A DNA stretch of 64,000 bases from Novipirellula sp052161655 (GTDB lineage Bacteria; Planctomycetota; Planctomycetia; Pirellulales; Pirellulaceae), in assembly GCF_052161655.1 (NCBI RefSeq), contig NZ_CP197418.1, forward strand, positions 3,844,001 to 3,908,000, in the 5' to 3' direction. The notes beneath the pieces are model-generated. The model was not told the origin of the DNA. It ran no database searches and was given only the letters and a program-made list of their open reading frames with translations. Numbering within the stretch: the stretch's first letter is position 1; each line of letters opens with the position of its first letter. The translations under genes were made by a program, and so were the position numbers. Positions 7,587 through 16,630 of this stretch are shown piece after piece.

Positions 7587-8825
7587 ATGCATTTTCACGC
7601 TTCCACGTTCCGTATGTTCTTGACCGTCATCCTGGTCATGCCTGCAATTGCCGGGTGGCACACTGCGGCGATCGCACAGACGACTGCGGACGCTCCGAAG
7701 GCTGCGGACGCTCCGAAGACTGCCGGAAAATCGGAGGACTCACCAAGCGAAGATCCTGAAATCAATAAGTGGATCGAAGATCTCGGGGCCGACTCATTCG
7801 CGATGCGAGAGCGTGCGGCGAGCCAGTTGATGCAGCGTGGAATCGATATCCTGCCGGAATTACGCATTGCGTCCGAGAAGGCAACGGACCCCGAAGTTCG
7901 CCTGCGTACGAATCAATTGGTTCGTCAATTGACCGAGGGCGATCTGCAAATTCGCATCGAAGCCTTCTTGGCCGGTGACGATATCGACTTCGATGGATGG
8001 CAGGAAACTCAAGACTTCATGGGGAATTCACCCAGTGTCCGCGAGATGTTCGTCGAACTGATGCTGGAACACCCCGAAATCACCAAGTCGCTGGCGGGTT
8101 CGCCTCGCGAGCGATTCATGGCGATGAACGCCTGTGCGGGGCGGGTGCAAAACAAGATGTTCGTTCAACTCGAAGTCCCCAGTCGCGCCGATGTGGTTGC
8201 TTTGTTGCTGCCGGCAAACGACCCCAACGTGCCCGTTAATCAGGACTTCGAAAGCTTGATGATTTCACTCTTGCGAAAAGAGGCTGCGAACAGCCTTCAT
8301 CGAGACATCCAACTTGGCGGCCCCGTCGACGCATTGGTCAGTGGATGGATCAATCGCAGCAGTCTGAATAATCGAGCAGAGATCTTGTTTTTTGCGATGA
8401 GCTGGGATCTTCATCAAGCATTGCCCCTAGCACGACGTACGCTCGCGGAAGCCACGTCGGTCGAAACGATTGCGTTGGCATTGCAAACGGTTTCTCGCTT
8501 TGGCGACAAAGCCGACTCGGCATTGGTTGTCCCCCTGCTCGACGACACTCGAGTGGTCAGCGAACGTGGCTTTGCACGTGGCGAAAAACTAACCACTCAA
8601 TTGGGTGATGCAGCGATGGCGACGATCGCGTTGGTCCACGGTGTCTCGCTCTCGGAGGTCGGATTCACGCGTGCGGAACGACATCCCACGTTTAGCTTCT
8701 TGCTTGACGATTTGGGCTTTCCCGACAAAGCCGTCGACGAAGAATTGTCGCGAGAACAGGTCCGCGAGCGAGTCGATGTGCTGTTGAAGAGCGATGCCAA
8801 GAAGCGAGAGCCAGTGCCCAGTTGA
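7587..8825 (+). CDS. Exported hypothetical protein with HEAT-like helical N-terminal segment
   Basis: The 412-residue product carries a signal peptide (hydrophobic core FLTVILVMPAIAG, cleavage after about residue 30). A low-complexity linker follows, containing a 15-bp DNA direct repeat that gives two ADAPK units. Residues near 55-110 read WIEDLGADSFAMRERAASQL and LPELRIASEKATDPEVRLRT, a helical pattern seen in HEAT/Armadillo-like domains of planctomycete exported proteins. The rest is helix-rich and unrecognised. ATG 7587 was chosen because it places the signal peptide correctly. No catalytic motif is visible, so a scaffolding role is only a guess. Confidence 0.75.
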   Translation: MHFHASTFRMFLTVILVMPAIAGWHTAAIAQTTADAPKAADAPKTAGKSEDSPSEDPEINKWIEDLGADSFAMRERAASQLMQRGIDILPELRIASEKATDPEVRLRTNQLVRQLTEGDLQIRIEAFLAGDDIDFDGWQETQDFMGNSPSVREMFVELMLEHPEITKSLAGSPRERFMAMNACAGRVQNKMFVQLEVPSRADVVALLLPANDPNVPVNQDFESLMISLLRKEAANSLHRDIQLGGPVDALVSGWINRSSLNNRAEILFFAMSWDLHQALPLARRTLAEATSVETIALALQTVSRFGDKADSALVVPLLDDTRVVSERGFARGEKLTTQLGDAAMATIALVHGVSLSEVGFTRAERHPTFSFLLDDLGFPDKAVDEELSREQVRERVDVLLKSDAKKREPVPS

Positions 8826-9173
8826 TCGCATTCGCTGCTATGACTGTCATCGGAATTACAGCCGAAATGTCCTCAACCAGTGTGGTGGCTACGGATTGCC
8901 GAACCCTGAACGCCTCGAGCGATCGCTGATATGTGCGAATTCCTCGAATCGACGCCTAGACGATGCACCGTGACGAAGTAGACTGAAACTACGGTTTTTT
9001 TGCGTTGGTTGGTTCACCATCCTTCGTCCTATCTTGCCCAAATCGATCACTCGCGTTCTGATTTTCCAAGCGGGTGGCCGTCGATTCCAAGCGAGTCCCG
9101 AAGCCGCCAAAACGCACGGGCATCGATTCATCCTCGCTATCACTCATCCAACCCGAATAATCGGAACGGAATT
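8826..9173. other. Gene-free stretch upstream of the Wzz-like gene
   Basis: An open frame runs through part of this region into the Wzz-like gene, but its composition (His/Ser/Arg/Pro-rich, no hydrophobic core) is unlike a natural N-terminus. I treat it as 5' untranslated and promoter sequence and see no specific motif. Confidence 0.5.
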
Positions 9174-10604
9174 ATGCCAACCATGCCGTCACGTAATTGG
9201 ACTCTCAAAGAGATTGTCGATGTGTTCCTCAGCCATTGGCGTTTGATCACCTCATTGGTCGTGCTTTCGATGACCGGACTTGCGGTCGTCCTGTTCTATT
9301 ATCCGAACACGTATGAATCCGAAGCCAAGTTGTTCGTTCGGCTAGGTCGCGAAAACGTCGGCTTGGACCCTGCTGCGTCGACCGGACAAACGGTCAGTCT
9401 GAATGCGTCTCGAGAAGCAGACATCAATTCGTTGATCGAGCATCTCGAAAGCCGTTCAATTATCGAAAAAGCACTTGAAGCAAACTTTCAAGATGAGAGC
9501 TTCGATTCGCCACTCCAACGTGAACTCGCGATCACAAGTCTCGCGAAGAAGGTGACGATTTCGTCGCCGAGGCAATCGTATGTGATCCGCGTTGCTTGCA
9601 AAGGCGAAACTCCGGAAATCGCACAACAGTCGCTCGACTCGATTTTGTCGACGTTTCTCGAAGAACACATGCGTGTGACTCGAAGTCGCGGATCCTTTGA
9701 TTTCTTTGAAGCCCAAACAGCCACACTGCAGCAAAGACTCGAGCAAGCGAACCTTGACCTCCGCGACCTCAAGAGTAGCTACCGATTGAATTCCTACGAA
9801 GGACGCCGCCGTGGCTTGGAAGACGAACTTGCCCGCGTCGACCGCGACATCGCCGAATCACGCACCAATCTTGCCTCATCCGAAGCGAGACTCACAACGC
9901 TGCGTGAAAAGCTGTCGTCGCTACCGCAATCTCTGGTTCGTCAAATGGTGGGCGGCCAACCTAACGACGGCTTGGCCGCGATGCGTGAACAGCTGTTTCA
10001 GCTCGAAGTGAAGGAACAGGATCTGCTAGCTCGCAAGACCAACGACCATCCTGAGGTTGCTGCCGTGCACAGCCAACTGGAAACACTGCGCAGCGTGCTC
10101 GCGGAGGAGACCCCAACTCAATCCAGCATGCAATCGGCGATCATTGCGGTCGAAGAATCCGACATCAAGGCGTTGCAAACTCGGCTTGACTCGCTGGAGA
10201 AATACCAAGCTCAACTTCACAAAGACATGCTCGTGTTGAACGATCAAGAAGTCGTCTTAGCCCAAGGCGAGAGTCGTGTAGAGCAGCTTGAGAGCGAGTA
10301 TTTAGCAAATCTGGAACGTCGTGAGCAATCAAGAATCGACGAAGCGATGCAACTCGATAAGATCTCGAACGTTAGCGTGATGCAAGCACCTACGTTGAGG
10401 TCGTTTCCTGTCGCACCGAAGAAGAAGCTCGCCCTGGCCGCCGGTTTTATGTTGTCTCTGATGGCAAGCTGCGGATTGGCACTGCTGATCGAATACTTCC
10501 GCAACCCCGTTACCCAGCACGATCCCTCGCCAGCAGCAGAATGGCGACGCGAAACGTTTTCTCCCGTAGCGAAGCCTGAATTCCTGAGTCGCCAAAAAGG
10601 CTAA
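9174..10604 (+). CDS. Wzz/GumC-type polysaccharide co-polymerase (chain-length determinant)
   Basis: This 476-residue inner-membrane protein is expected to set chain length or couple polymerisation to export of an exopolysaccharide. A membrane helix spans about residues 24-43, followed by the Wzz beta-strand motif YESEAKLFVRLGRENVG. A long periplasmic coiled coil runs from roughly 180 to 390, and a second helix lies at about 420-441. The GNVR-like region (VMQAPTLRSFPVAPKKK) precedes the last helix. No C-terminal tyrosine-kinase domain is attached and none is encoded next to it, unlike many GumC/BY-kinase systems. Start 9174 follows GGAACGGA. It is convergent with the glycosyltransferase operon. 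Confidence 0.88.
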   Translation: MPTMPSRNWTLKEIVDVFLSHWRLITSLVVLSMTGLAVVLFYYPNTYESEAKLFVRLGRENVGLDPAASTGQTVSLNASREADINSLIEHLESRSIIEKALEANFQDESFDSPLQRELAITSLAKKVTISSPRQSYVIRVACKGETPEIAQQSLDSILSTFLEEHMRVTRSRGSFDFFEAQTATLQQRLEQANLDLRDLKSSYRLNSYEGRRRGLEDELARVDRDIAESRTNLASSEARLTTLREKLSSLPQSLVRQMVGGQPNDGLAAMREQLFQLEVKEQDLLARKTNDHPEVAAVHSQLETLRSVLAEETPTQSSMQSAIIAVEESDIKALQTRLDSLEKYQAQLHKDMLVLNDQEVVLAQGESRVEQLESEYLANLERREQSRIDEAMQLDKISNVSVMQAPTLRSFPVAPKKKLALAAGFMLSLMASCGLALLIEYFRNPVTQHDPSPAAEWRRETFSPVAKPEFLSRQKG

Positions 10605-10752
10605 CGCGGCTCGCGGAAATTCGTTGCGATTGTGAATTGTACGTCGTCCTGACACCTCTCCGTCAACTTTTTTGGGGGCGAGGTGACTGAGGACTAAGCC
10701 GGAAGAAAAGCGAGCCGCCAAGATCCAAAGTCGACGACTCTGGCCGCAACCG

Positions 10753-11925
10753 CTACAACCCGCTGTTTTCGCGGGCTCGACGATAGATATCCATCAACGT
10801 GTCGTAACAGACTTCGGCGGTGTGGTTATCTTCATACCGTTGACGTGCTGCCGACCGCATCCGCTGCCATCCATCCGGCCGCTGAGACTCTTCGGAGATA
10901 CAGCTAGCCAGGGCTTCGGGATTGGCGGGGTCGAACAAGATCCCTGACTTATTGTGCTCGATCAATTCTGCCATCGCGCCGAGATTAGATCCCACCACCG
11001 GTGTCCCCTTCGCAAACGCTTCAACAATCGTGCGCGGCAATCCTTCGTACCAGAGCGAAGGAAATATTAAACAAGATGCTTCGCCGACCAAGTCCAAAAT
11101 TTCCTGATTCGGACGACGTCCTAGCCATGTGATCGCCGGGTTCTCGGCTACGGCTTGCTGTACCTTGTCCGCCATCGGGCCGTCGCCGACAATTTTCAGC
11201 GGCATCGTGGGAGACAATTGTCGCCACGCGGCAAGCAACGTATCCAATCCTTTTTCCGGTGAGAAACGGCCGGCAAATAAGGCATAGCCCCCTGTGCCCG
11301 TACCGACCCCCGGATCGGAATCCAAGAAATTGGCCATTACCGCTAATTTCTGCTCTGGCAATCCGCCTTGGATATACTTTTGGCGGCCAAATTGGGTCAG
11401 GGCGTAAAACATGCCGACCCGTCGCTGGTAAGTGCCTAGCAGCCGATGGATCGTCAACATCGCTGCCACCGTCGCCGTGGCCGTTCGATTGCCCCGATAG
11501 CACTTATGCTTGATCGCCGGCCAGGGAACCAGTTTGCCGACGCAAAGCTCGCACGGCTTATTATCACGATACAGGTACGCGTCGGGACACATCAAACGAT
11601 AGTTCCGCAACGACTGCACGACCGGCACTTTTTCGCGTTTTGCAGCGTAGTAGGCCGCCGGTGAGATCAGCGGAAACGTATTGGTACAGTGCATCACATC
11701 CGGCTTTTCACGCTGGATTAATTGCCGCAATTCGCGATACGAATGCCGATTGAAGATCGTGCGTGAGGCAACATCCAGCTTCCCCATCGTCTTGATCGAA
11801 TCGTTGTGCAGCGTGTAGCGAACGACCGAATGACCATGCCGGGTCAATAGATCCGCCTCTTCGGCAAACGATTGATCCTCGCCGCCGGCTTGCTGGTAGT
11901 AGTTATGACACAACAGTATGTGCAT
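10753..11925 (-). CDS. Glycosyltransferase family 4 (GT-B)
   Basis: The 390-residue retaining glycosyltransferase has an N-terminal acceptor domain opening with HILLCHNYYQQAGGEDQ, the GGE motif typical of family 4. The C-terminal nucleotide-sugar domain shows GRFSPEKGLDTLL and, near residue 290, EGLPRTIVEAFAKGTPVV with the E-x7-E signature. A cysteine-rich segment around residues 120-160 (CPDAY, CELC, HKCYRG) recalls GT4 enzymes with a zinc knuckle. The start 11925 was preferred over an upstream in-frame codon because the conserved strand begins directly there. It is the last gene of the polysaccharide operon; the sugar donor cannot be told from sequence. Confidence 0.9.
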   Translation of the reverse strand: MHILLCHNYYQQAGGEDQSFAEEADLLTRHGHSVVRYTLHNDSIKTMGKLDVASRTIFNRHSYRELRQLIQREKPDVMHCTNTFPLISPAAYYAAKREKVPVVQSLRNYRLMCPDAYLYRDNKPCELCVGKLVPWPAIKHKCYRGNRTATATVAAMLTIHRLLGTYQRRVGMFYALTQFGRQKYIQGGLPEQKLAVMANFLDSDPGVGTGTGGYALFAGRFSPEKGLDTLLAAWRQLSPTMPLKIVGDGPMADKVQQAVAENPAITWLGRRPNQEILDLVGEASCLIFPSLWYEGLPRTIVEAFAKGTPVVGSNLGAMAELIEHNKSGILFDPANPEALASCISEESQRPDGWQRMRSAARQRYEDNHTAEVCYDTLMDIYRRARENSGL

Positions 11926-12069
11926 CGTCGAAATTTCCAAATTCAATATAGCAAGCGGTTTAGAGCATTTTAGCTTTTGATGTAGCTAGCGTCGCGTTCG
12001 CGGAGGACCATAATCTGGGGAACGAAGCTACGGCGTGAATCCCACGTTATTTCTGAAATTGCTCTAGGC

Positions 12070-13086
12070 TTAAGTCGCGACAGGGTCGGCGGCTACAGAT
12101 GCCTTTGCTTGTTTCGCCATGCGAAATTCCGGACGAAATTCGTACTTGTCAAAGAACCGAGTCTGCGGGAACAACTTCGGTGCGAAGTCGTACAGTGCAA
12201 AGCGAATGTAGCCTTCGTTTCGCCAAAGTTGGATAGGCCGATCAATATTGTCACTCGACGCCCCAGTCATTCGCGAGAGGATCAGTCCGGGCCAAACAAG
12301 CAGCGCAGATTGAGCAGCGCGTGCCGCTGCAATACTCAGATTCTTAAACGTGCCACGCTCCATTTGGTCTCGACGCGAAAAGCTCCAGCCATTGTGCAAG
12401 GACGTTTCTTTGAAGTATTCGTCTTGCAACCGCGATGACGGTGTCACGTGATACCCCAGCGCTCTCGGGTTAAACCAAGACTTGAACCCCGCCATCCGGA
12501 TGCGACGATACATATCGGTGTCGTAACCGCGAAGCGTAAATGACTCGTCATACTTGCCGAGCTTGTCAAACACGCTTCGATGCAACATCTGGTTTCCCGA
12601 ACCAGGACCTTGCTGATCCGTGTAGGGGCGAACGGTATCCCAAGGCACAGTCGCCCCAAGCATTCGCTGCATTTTCGGAGTCAGTTTGCGATCGCAACCG
12701 TCGGGAAATCGAAGCTGCAATGCGCCGCCAACACACTCACACTGATGTTCTTGCGCGGTTTTCCAAAGCTCTTTCAACCAATACGGCTCTGCGATTTGGT
12801 CGTCGTCAAAATTCGCGATCCACTCGCCTTGGGCCTCATCAAGCCCAAGGTTGCGTGCCGTGACTTGACCCGCTCGCGATTCCATGACCGCACGCAGTGG
12901 TGCGTCGGTCTGCTGCTGGAATTCGGCAATCAATTCAGGATCGATCGGACAGGCCGAGTACACGACGACGACTTCGTAAGTGAATTCACCATCGGTTTCC
13001 TGGCGAATCAAACTCGACAACGCATCCTTGAGCATGTCAGGACGTTTGTGCGTGCAAATAACGATGGAAATATCAGGCTTAGTCAT
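12070..13086 (-). CDS. Glycosyltransferase family 2 (GT-A)
   Basis: The 338-residue protein begins with the GT2 strand DISIVICTHKRPDMLKDAL and has the DxD-like metal site in NFDDDQIAEPYW. It also has a CVGGALQLRF strand and the acceptor region RGYDTDMYRRIRMAGF. It probably adds one sugar to the lipid-linked repeat at the cytoplasmic face. Its start lies 8 bp inside the end of the ligase gene upstream, so the two are probably translationally coupled. A weakly hydrophobic C-terminal segment (AAQSALLVWPGLIL) may anchor it to the membrane. Confidence 0.88.
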   Translation of the reverse strand: MTKPDISIVICTHKRPDMLKDALSSLIRQETDGEFTYEVVVVYSACPIDPELIAEFQQQTDAPLRAVMESRAGQVTARNLGLDEAQGEWIANFDDDQIAEPYWLKELWKTAQEHQCECVGGALQLRFPDGCDRKLTPKMQRMLGATVPWDTVRPYTDQQGPGSGNQMLHRSVFDKLGKYDESFTLRGYDTDMYRRIRMAGFKSWFNPRALGYHVTPSSRLQDEYFKETSLHNGWSFSRRDQMERGTFKNLSIAAARAAQSALLVWPGLILSRMTGASSDNIDRPIQLWRNEGYIRFALYDFAPKLFPQTRFFDKYEFRPEFRMAKQAKASVAADPVAT

Positions 13087-14302
13087 GGAGATAGGGGTCA
13101 TCTGAAGGGTCGATGGTATTAGGCGACGACTCGTCACGCTGTAGGGCGTCGACGCCATACGCCGCGCCCATTAATACAAACAGTGGATTCATGAACCATA
13201 GGTTGTAGGAGATCGGATTTCCGGTGGTTGCATTGATGAGAAACAAAAGCCATCCCAACCAAGCGGCCAAATAGGTTTGCTGAACCAATCCGGTACTGGA
13301 TCGCACTCGCAGGAACAGACTAATCGTTTGCCAGATCGCGACAAAGACAAAAATCGTGAAACCTACAACACCTGTTTCATAGAAGACACGCAGGTAATCA
13401 TTTTGAACATGGTTCATTCCGGGCCAGACGATTGCGACGTAATCATATGCCGATCCGATCCCGTGGCCGAGCCATGGGGTCAACATCGCATGGTCAAAGA
13501 TTTTGGGCCAAGCATCAAACCGGCCTGATCCGCGAACGTCTCCCGCCATCAAATCTTCGAGCGTGCCGTGCCCAGAGTAAAAGAACCGCTGCTGAAAGGT
13601 TTCCGAATGAAACACGGCCACCGCGAGTACTAACATCACCGCGCACAAGGCAACACGCCCGAGTTTGGTACCCATGCGGGGATGCAGCATCGGTAGCGCA
13701 AGAATCGATAGGGTGACCGTCCTACCGCCCGAGGCAAAGCAGATAGCCAGGCTCGCTCCCCAACCTGCGAAGGCAAACAAATAGCGTGGAGGTGCCATCG
13801 CCAGCATCACGCAGCCCACCAATCCTACGGTCAGTCCTAGCGGTCGCATCCCTGTATCAAAATCGAGAGACGGCATCAGATCCAGTCTCCAAATGATCAG
13901 TGAAACGAGAAGTGGCAGCATCGAAAACAGAAAAATACGCTGCAGAGTACGGAGCTGAGCGTTCGTTTCGATGAACATTGAAGCCGCTGCCCCCGCAATC
14001 AGCGGCATACTCACTTGCATCGCATCTTGGATGTTGCGGGAACCAAAATCATCGGCCCAAAGCAACGAAATCCAGTTGAAACCAAAGAAGGCTACCCACG
14101 GGATTACCGGAAAACGCACCCATCGCTGATCACCAAAAATGGCCTTGTCGATCAACATCAACAGAACGCCCAAGACCAATAGTCCCAACCACAACCAGCC
14201 GGTGTAATTCTGTCCTGCGATTTCCAAGCCACGCGGCGTAGCGATTGCCGCGCAGATCGGAAGGCTCAGTACGTACAAGTATCCAAGTCGGGGCTGTGTC
14301 AT
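13079..14302 (-). CDS. O-antigen ligase / Wzy-like polymerase family membrane protein
   Basis: The 407-residue protein has about ten membrane helices and the Wzy_C region: GHGIGSAYDYVAIVWPG, then HVQNDYLRVFYETGVVG. The His-x-x-N-D...E-x-G pattern in the large periplasmic loop is characteristic of ligases and polymerases that transfer undecaprenyl-linked glycans. The start at 14302 follows GAGGA and lies 10 bp after the flippase gene. Ligase and polymerase roles cannot be separated from sequence, but it is the only member in the locus and the operon needs a polymerase, so Wzy is a reasonable guess. Confidence 0.85.
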   Translation of the reverse strand: MTQPRLGYLYVLSLPICAAIATPRGLEIAGQNYTGWLWLGLLVLGVLLMLIDKAIFGDQRWVRFPVIPWVAFFGFNWISLLWADDFGSRNIQDAMQVSMPLIAGAAASMFIETNAQLRTLQRIFLFSMLPLLVSLIIWRLDLMPSLDFDTGMRPLGLTVGLVGCVMLAMAPPRYLFAFAGWGASLAICFASGGRTVTLSILALPMLHPRMGTKLGRVALCAVMLVLAVAVFHSETFQQRFFYSGHGTLEDLMAGDVRGSGRFDAWPKIFDHAMLTPWLGHGIGSAYDYVAIVWPGMNHVQNDYLRVFYETGVVGFTIFVFVAIWQTISLFLRVRSSTGLVQQTYLAAWLGWLLFLINATTGNPISYNLWFMNPLFVLMGAAYGVDALQRDESSPNTIDPSDDPYLHD

Positions 14303-14312
14303 TTCGAAGTCC

Positions 14313-15701
14313 TCATTGATTCGCAGACAACGCCAATGCGTCGTTCGCCTCTTCGAGTGTGACACGCCGCAACAGCATAATGGTCGTCATCCCTCGTGAA
14401 ATGGCACCGACCAACGACCCGGCGAAGGTTGCGATCGCAATCCCCAATACGCCGTGCGACTCGACGACGAAATAGGTCACCGTCATCGCGACCACCAACG
14501 TCAAAATGTCGGAAATCAAATTGGCCTTGGGTAGATGCATCGCCCAGATCCCCGCTCCGGCGACGATCCCCATCGAACGCGCCAACACGCTGAAGGACAA
14601 CAAAATCATAATCGGCCCCGCACCAGCATACTTGGCGCCGTACACCCACTGAACGAGCGGACCGCCCACGGCAATCACCATCAGGCAGAAGAATCCAACG
14701 AGGACTAGAAAGATAACCATGAAACGCGACAGGATACTCTTCAACGCCTGCGTTCCTCCGCTGGCAAAGCTTGCTGCACATCGCGCGGTCAAGAAACTGT
14801 CGATCCCTAGCACGACGACGTTTGACAATCCAATCAACGTCGTGCACGCGGCAAACATTCCTGTTTCTTCTTCGCCTCGTACCACGACCGTGATCCAGGG
14901 CATCAAGTAAGGCATCGAGCTGCCGGTCAAATGGCTAGCCAAAGCCCATTTTCCGAACGACCAATTTTTACGCCAGTCGGCATGGATTTCCGGCAAGCGA
15001 AATTCAAATTTTGGCCGCCGCGTCACGAACCATCCGATGCCTGCCAATAGCGAGCCCCCTCCAATTAGGACAAACGCACGACCAACGCTAACCACGCCGA
15101 ACCAACCGAGTGCGAATAGGCCCACGAGCTGTACCAACGCGACGACGGCATCAATCGAAACCACGCTAACCAGATTTAGATGTGCTAGTTCTACTTGGCG
15201 GATAAATTCGCGAAACAGAATGAACGGCAGCGTTAGCGTTAGCACGGCCAACAGCATCCCGCCGGAGGCCAAGTCACTATCGGGCATCAGAAAACGAATC
15301 GACAGCCACGTCGTCACTGCCGCAAACATGGCTAACACGGATTGATGAACCAGTGTGCTGCCGTCATACGATGCCCGCTGACTCGGCGCACGATGATGAG
15401 CGAAAACGGTATAAGGACCCGCGACCAATTGATATTGAATGTTTCTCGATAGCAGCACGATGTTGAATGCGAGAAAGTAGATTCCCAGCCCATCTTGACC
15501 ACACCATCGGCCGATCATCACCGTCGTTAGGAAATTAGTGGCACTGACAATCCCTTGATCCAAAACCGACAGCGACCCTCCTCGCAAATTGGGACTTTGC
15601 AGAACGCTTCGCAATCGATCGGAAACGGGCATCGAAGTATCGCCGACAACGTCCGGGGACGCAGGTGATAGATTTCGCCGTAATAGTGCAGGTAATCTCA
15701 C
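14313..15701 (-). CDS. Polysaccharide repeat-unit flippase (Wzx/MATE-like)
   Basis: The 462-residue protein has 12-14 predicted membrane helices and the pattern of the MOP flippase superfamily: GIVSATNFLTTVMIGRWCG at the N-terminus, repeated inward helices and an interior IGLSNVVVLGIDSFLT segment. It should flip lipid-linked repeat units across the inner membrane. I place the start at the GTG at 15701, whose GTGA overlaps the stop of the deacetylase gene; an ATG at 15632 would leave a shorter leader. The open frame extends further upstream inside the previous gene but is unlikely to be used. Confidence 0.87.
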   Translation of the reverse strand: MRLPALLRRNLSPASPDVVGDTSMPVSDRLRSVLQSPNLRGGSLSVLDQGIVSATNFLTTVMIGRWCGQDGLGIYFLAFNIVLLSRNIQYQLVAGPYTVFAHHRAPSQRASYDGSTLVHQSVLAMFAAVTTWLSIRFLMPDSDLASGGMLLAVLTLTLPFILFREFIRQVELAHLNLVSVVSIDAVVALVQLVGLFALGWFGVVSVGRAFVLIGGGSLLAGIGWFVTRRPKFEFRLPEIHADWRKNWSFGKWALASHLTGSSMPYLMPWITVVVRGEEETGMFAACTTLIGLSNVVVLGIDSFLTARCAASFASGGTQALKSILSRFMVIFLVLVGFFCLMVIAVGGPLVQWVYGAKYAGAGPIMILLSFSVLARSMGIVAGAGIWAMHLPKANLISDILTLVVAMTVTYFVVESHGVLGIAIATFAGSLVGAISRGMTTIMLLRRVTLEEANDALALSANQ

Positions 15702-16630
15702 GTCGTTTTCGTGCCGCCTACTCGGGTACGCCGCCGGATCCCACGCCATCCATCACGCATGAAACTATACCATCCATTGAGCTTTGCCGAGATTGTGGCA
15801 CCGGTATCGCCCTGGCAAACCGTGAAACGCCCCCAATCATAAGGATTGCTGTCGGGTTGCACTAACTCATTTTCAGTGGTCAATGAACACAACACACCGG
15901 CTTGCTGCGCGGCCGGGTACATCGTGGGGCCGGCCAACCCATGATGCCGTTTGCCGAACGGAAACGCGAAGGTTAAATCCTCATATCCGAATCGCTCACG
16001 CAGAATTTGCATCGACGTTTGCAAGTCTTCGCGAAAAGGCTCCGGTTGGTGTCGGTACGCGGTATGAGTATGCGTGTGAGCGCCAAGCTCGATGATGCCG
16101 CTGTCGAGCATCACGTGGCATTCATCGGTCGTTAGCGGACGCCACGAATCCGCTGGAACCGCATCGGCTCCAGCCGGCGTCCAGTCTTCGAAGGGGAACG
16201 GATCGTTTGTGTCTAGGTATGCGGTGGCAATGAAGATCGTTGCTGGAATACCAAGCTCTTTAAGAATCGGAAAAGCTTGCGTGAAGTTGTTCGCATAGCC
16301 ATCGTCGAATGTCACCACGAAAACGTTTCGTGGGACCACTTCGCCCGTAGCATGCGCTTCGAGGGCTCGACGCAGGGGCCACGCTTGATGGCCTCGATCC
16401 AGCAGTCCGCTTAGCTGGCTGCGAAATCGCTCGGGTGTGACGTTTAGAGTGGGGAACGGGAATCCGCGAACCGCGTTGGTAACGCGATGGTACATCAAAA
16501 TTCCAAACGCATCGACAACGCGAGTCCGACCGCCCGCCGCAATCGCGAGTGCCAATGGAGTGCGGACAATGACACTCTGTTTCCATTCACGTTGGAGTGC
16601 AGCGATACGCGAATAAAAAGAATTTGGCAA
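15698..16630 (-). CDS. Polysaccharide deacetylase (NodB homology, carbohydrate esterase 4)
   Basis: The 310-residue enzyme shows NodB motif 1 as VTFDDGYANNF near residue 107 and the metal-binding His-rich motif GAHTHTHTAY near 183, then FAFPFGKRHHG (motif 3 like). Such enzymes remove N- or O-acetyl groups from glycans using a metal bound by one Asp and two His. An early ILMYHRVTN segment is typical of the bacterial exopolysaccharide deacetylase group. No clear signal peptide is present. It is the first gene of the minus-strand operon and its promoter should lie in the 1.4 kb region to the right. Confidence 0.9.
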   Translation of the reverse strand: MPNSFYSRIAALQREWKQSVIVRTPLALAIAAGGRTRVVDAFGILMYHRVTNAVRGFPFPTLNVTPERFRSQLSGLLDRGHQAWPLRRALEAHATGEVVPRNVFVVTFDDGYANNFTQAFPILKELGIPATIFIATAYLDTNDPFPFEDWTPAGADAVPADSWRPLTTDECHVMLDSGIIELGAHTHTHTAYRHQPEPFREDLQTSMQILRERFGYEDLTFAFPFGKRHHGLAGPTMYPAAQQAGVLCSLTTENELVQPDSNPYDWGRFTVCQGDTGATISAKLNGWYSFMRDGWRGIRRRTRVGGTKTT

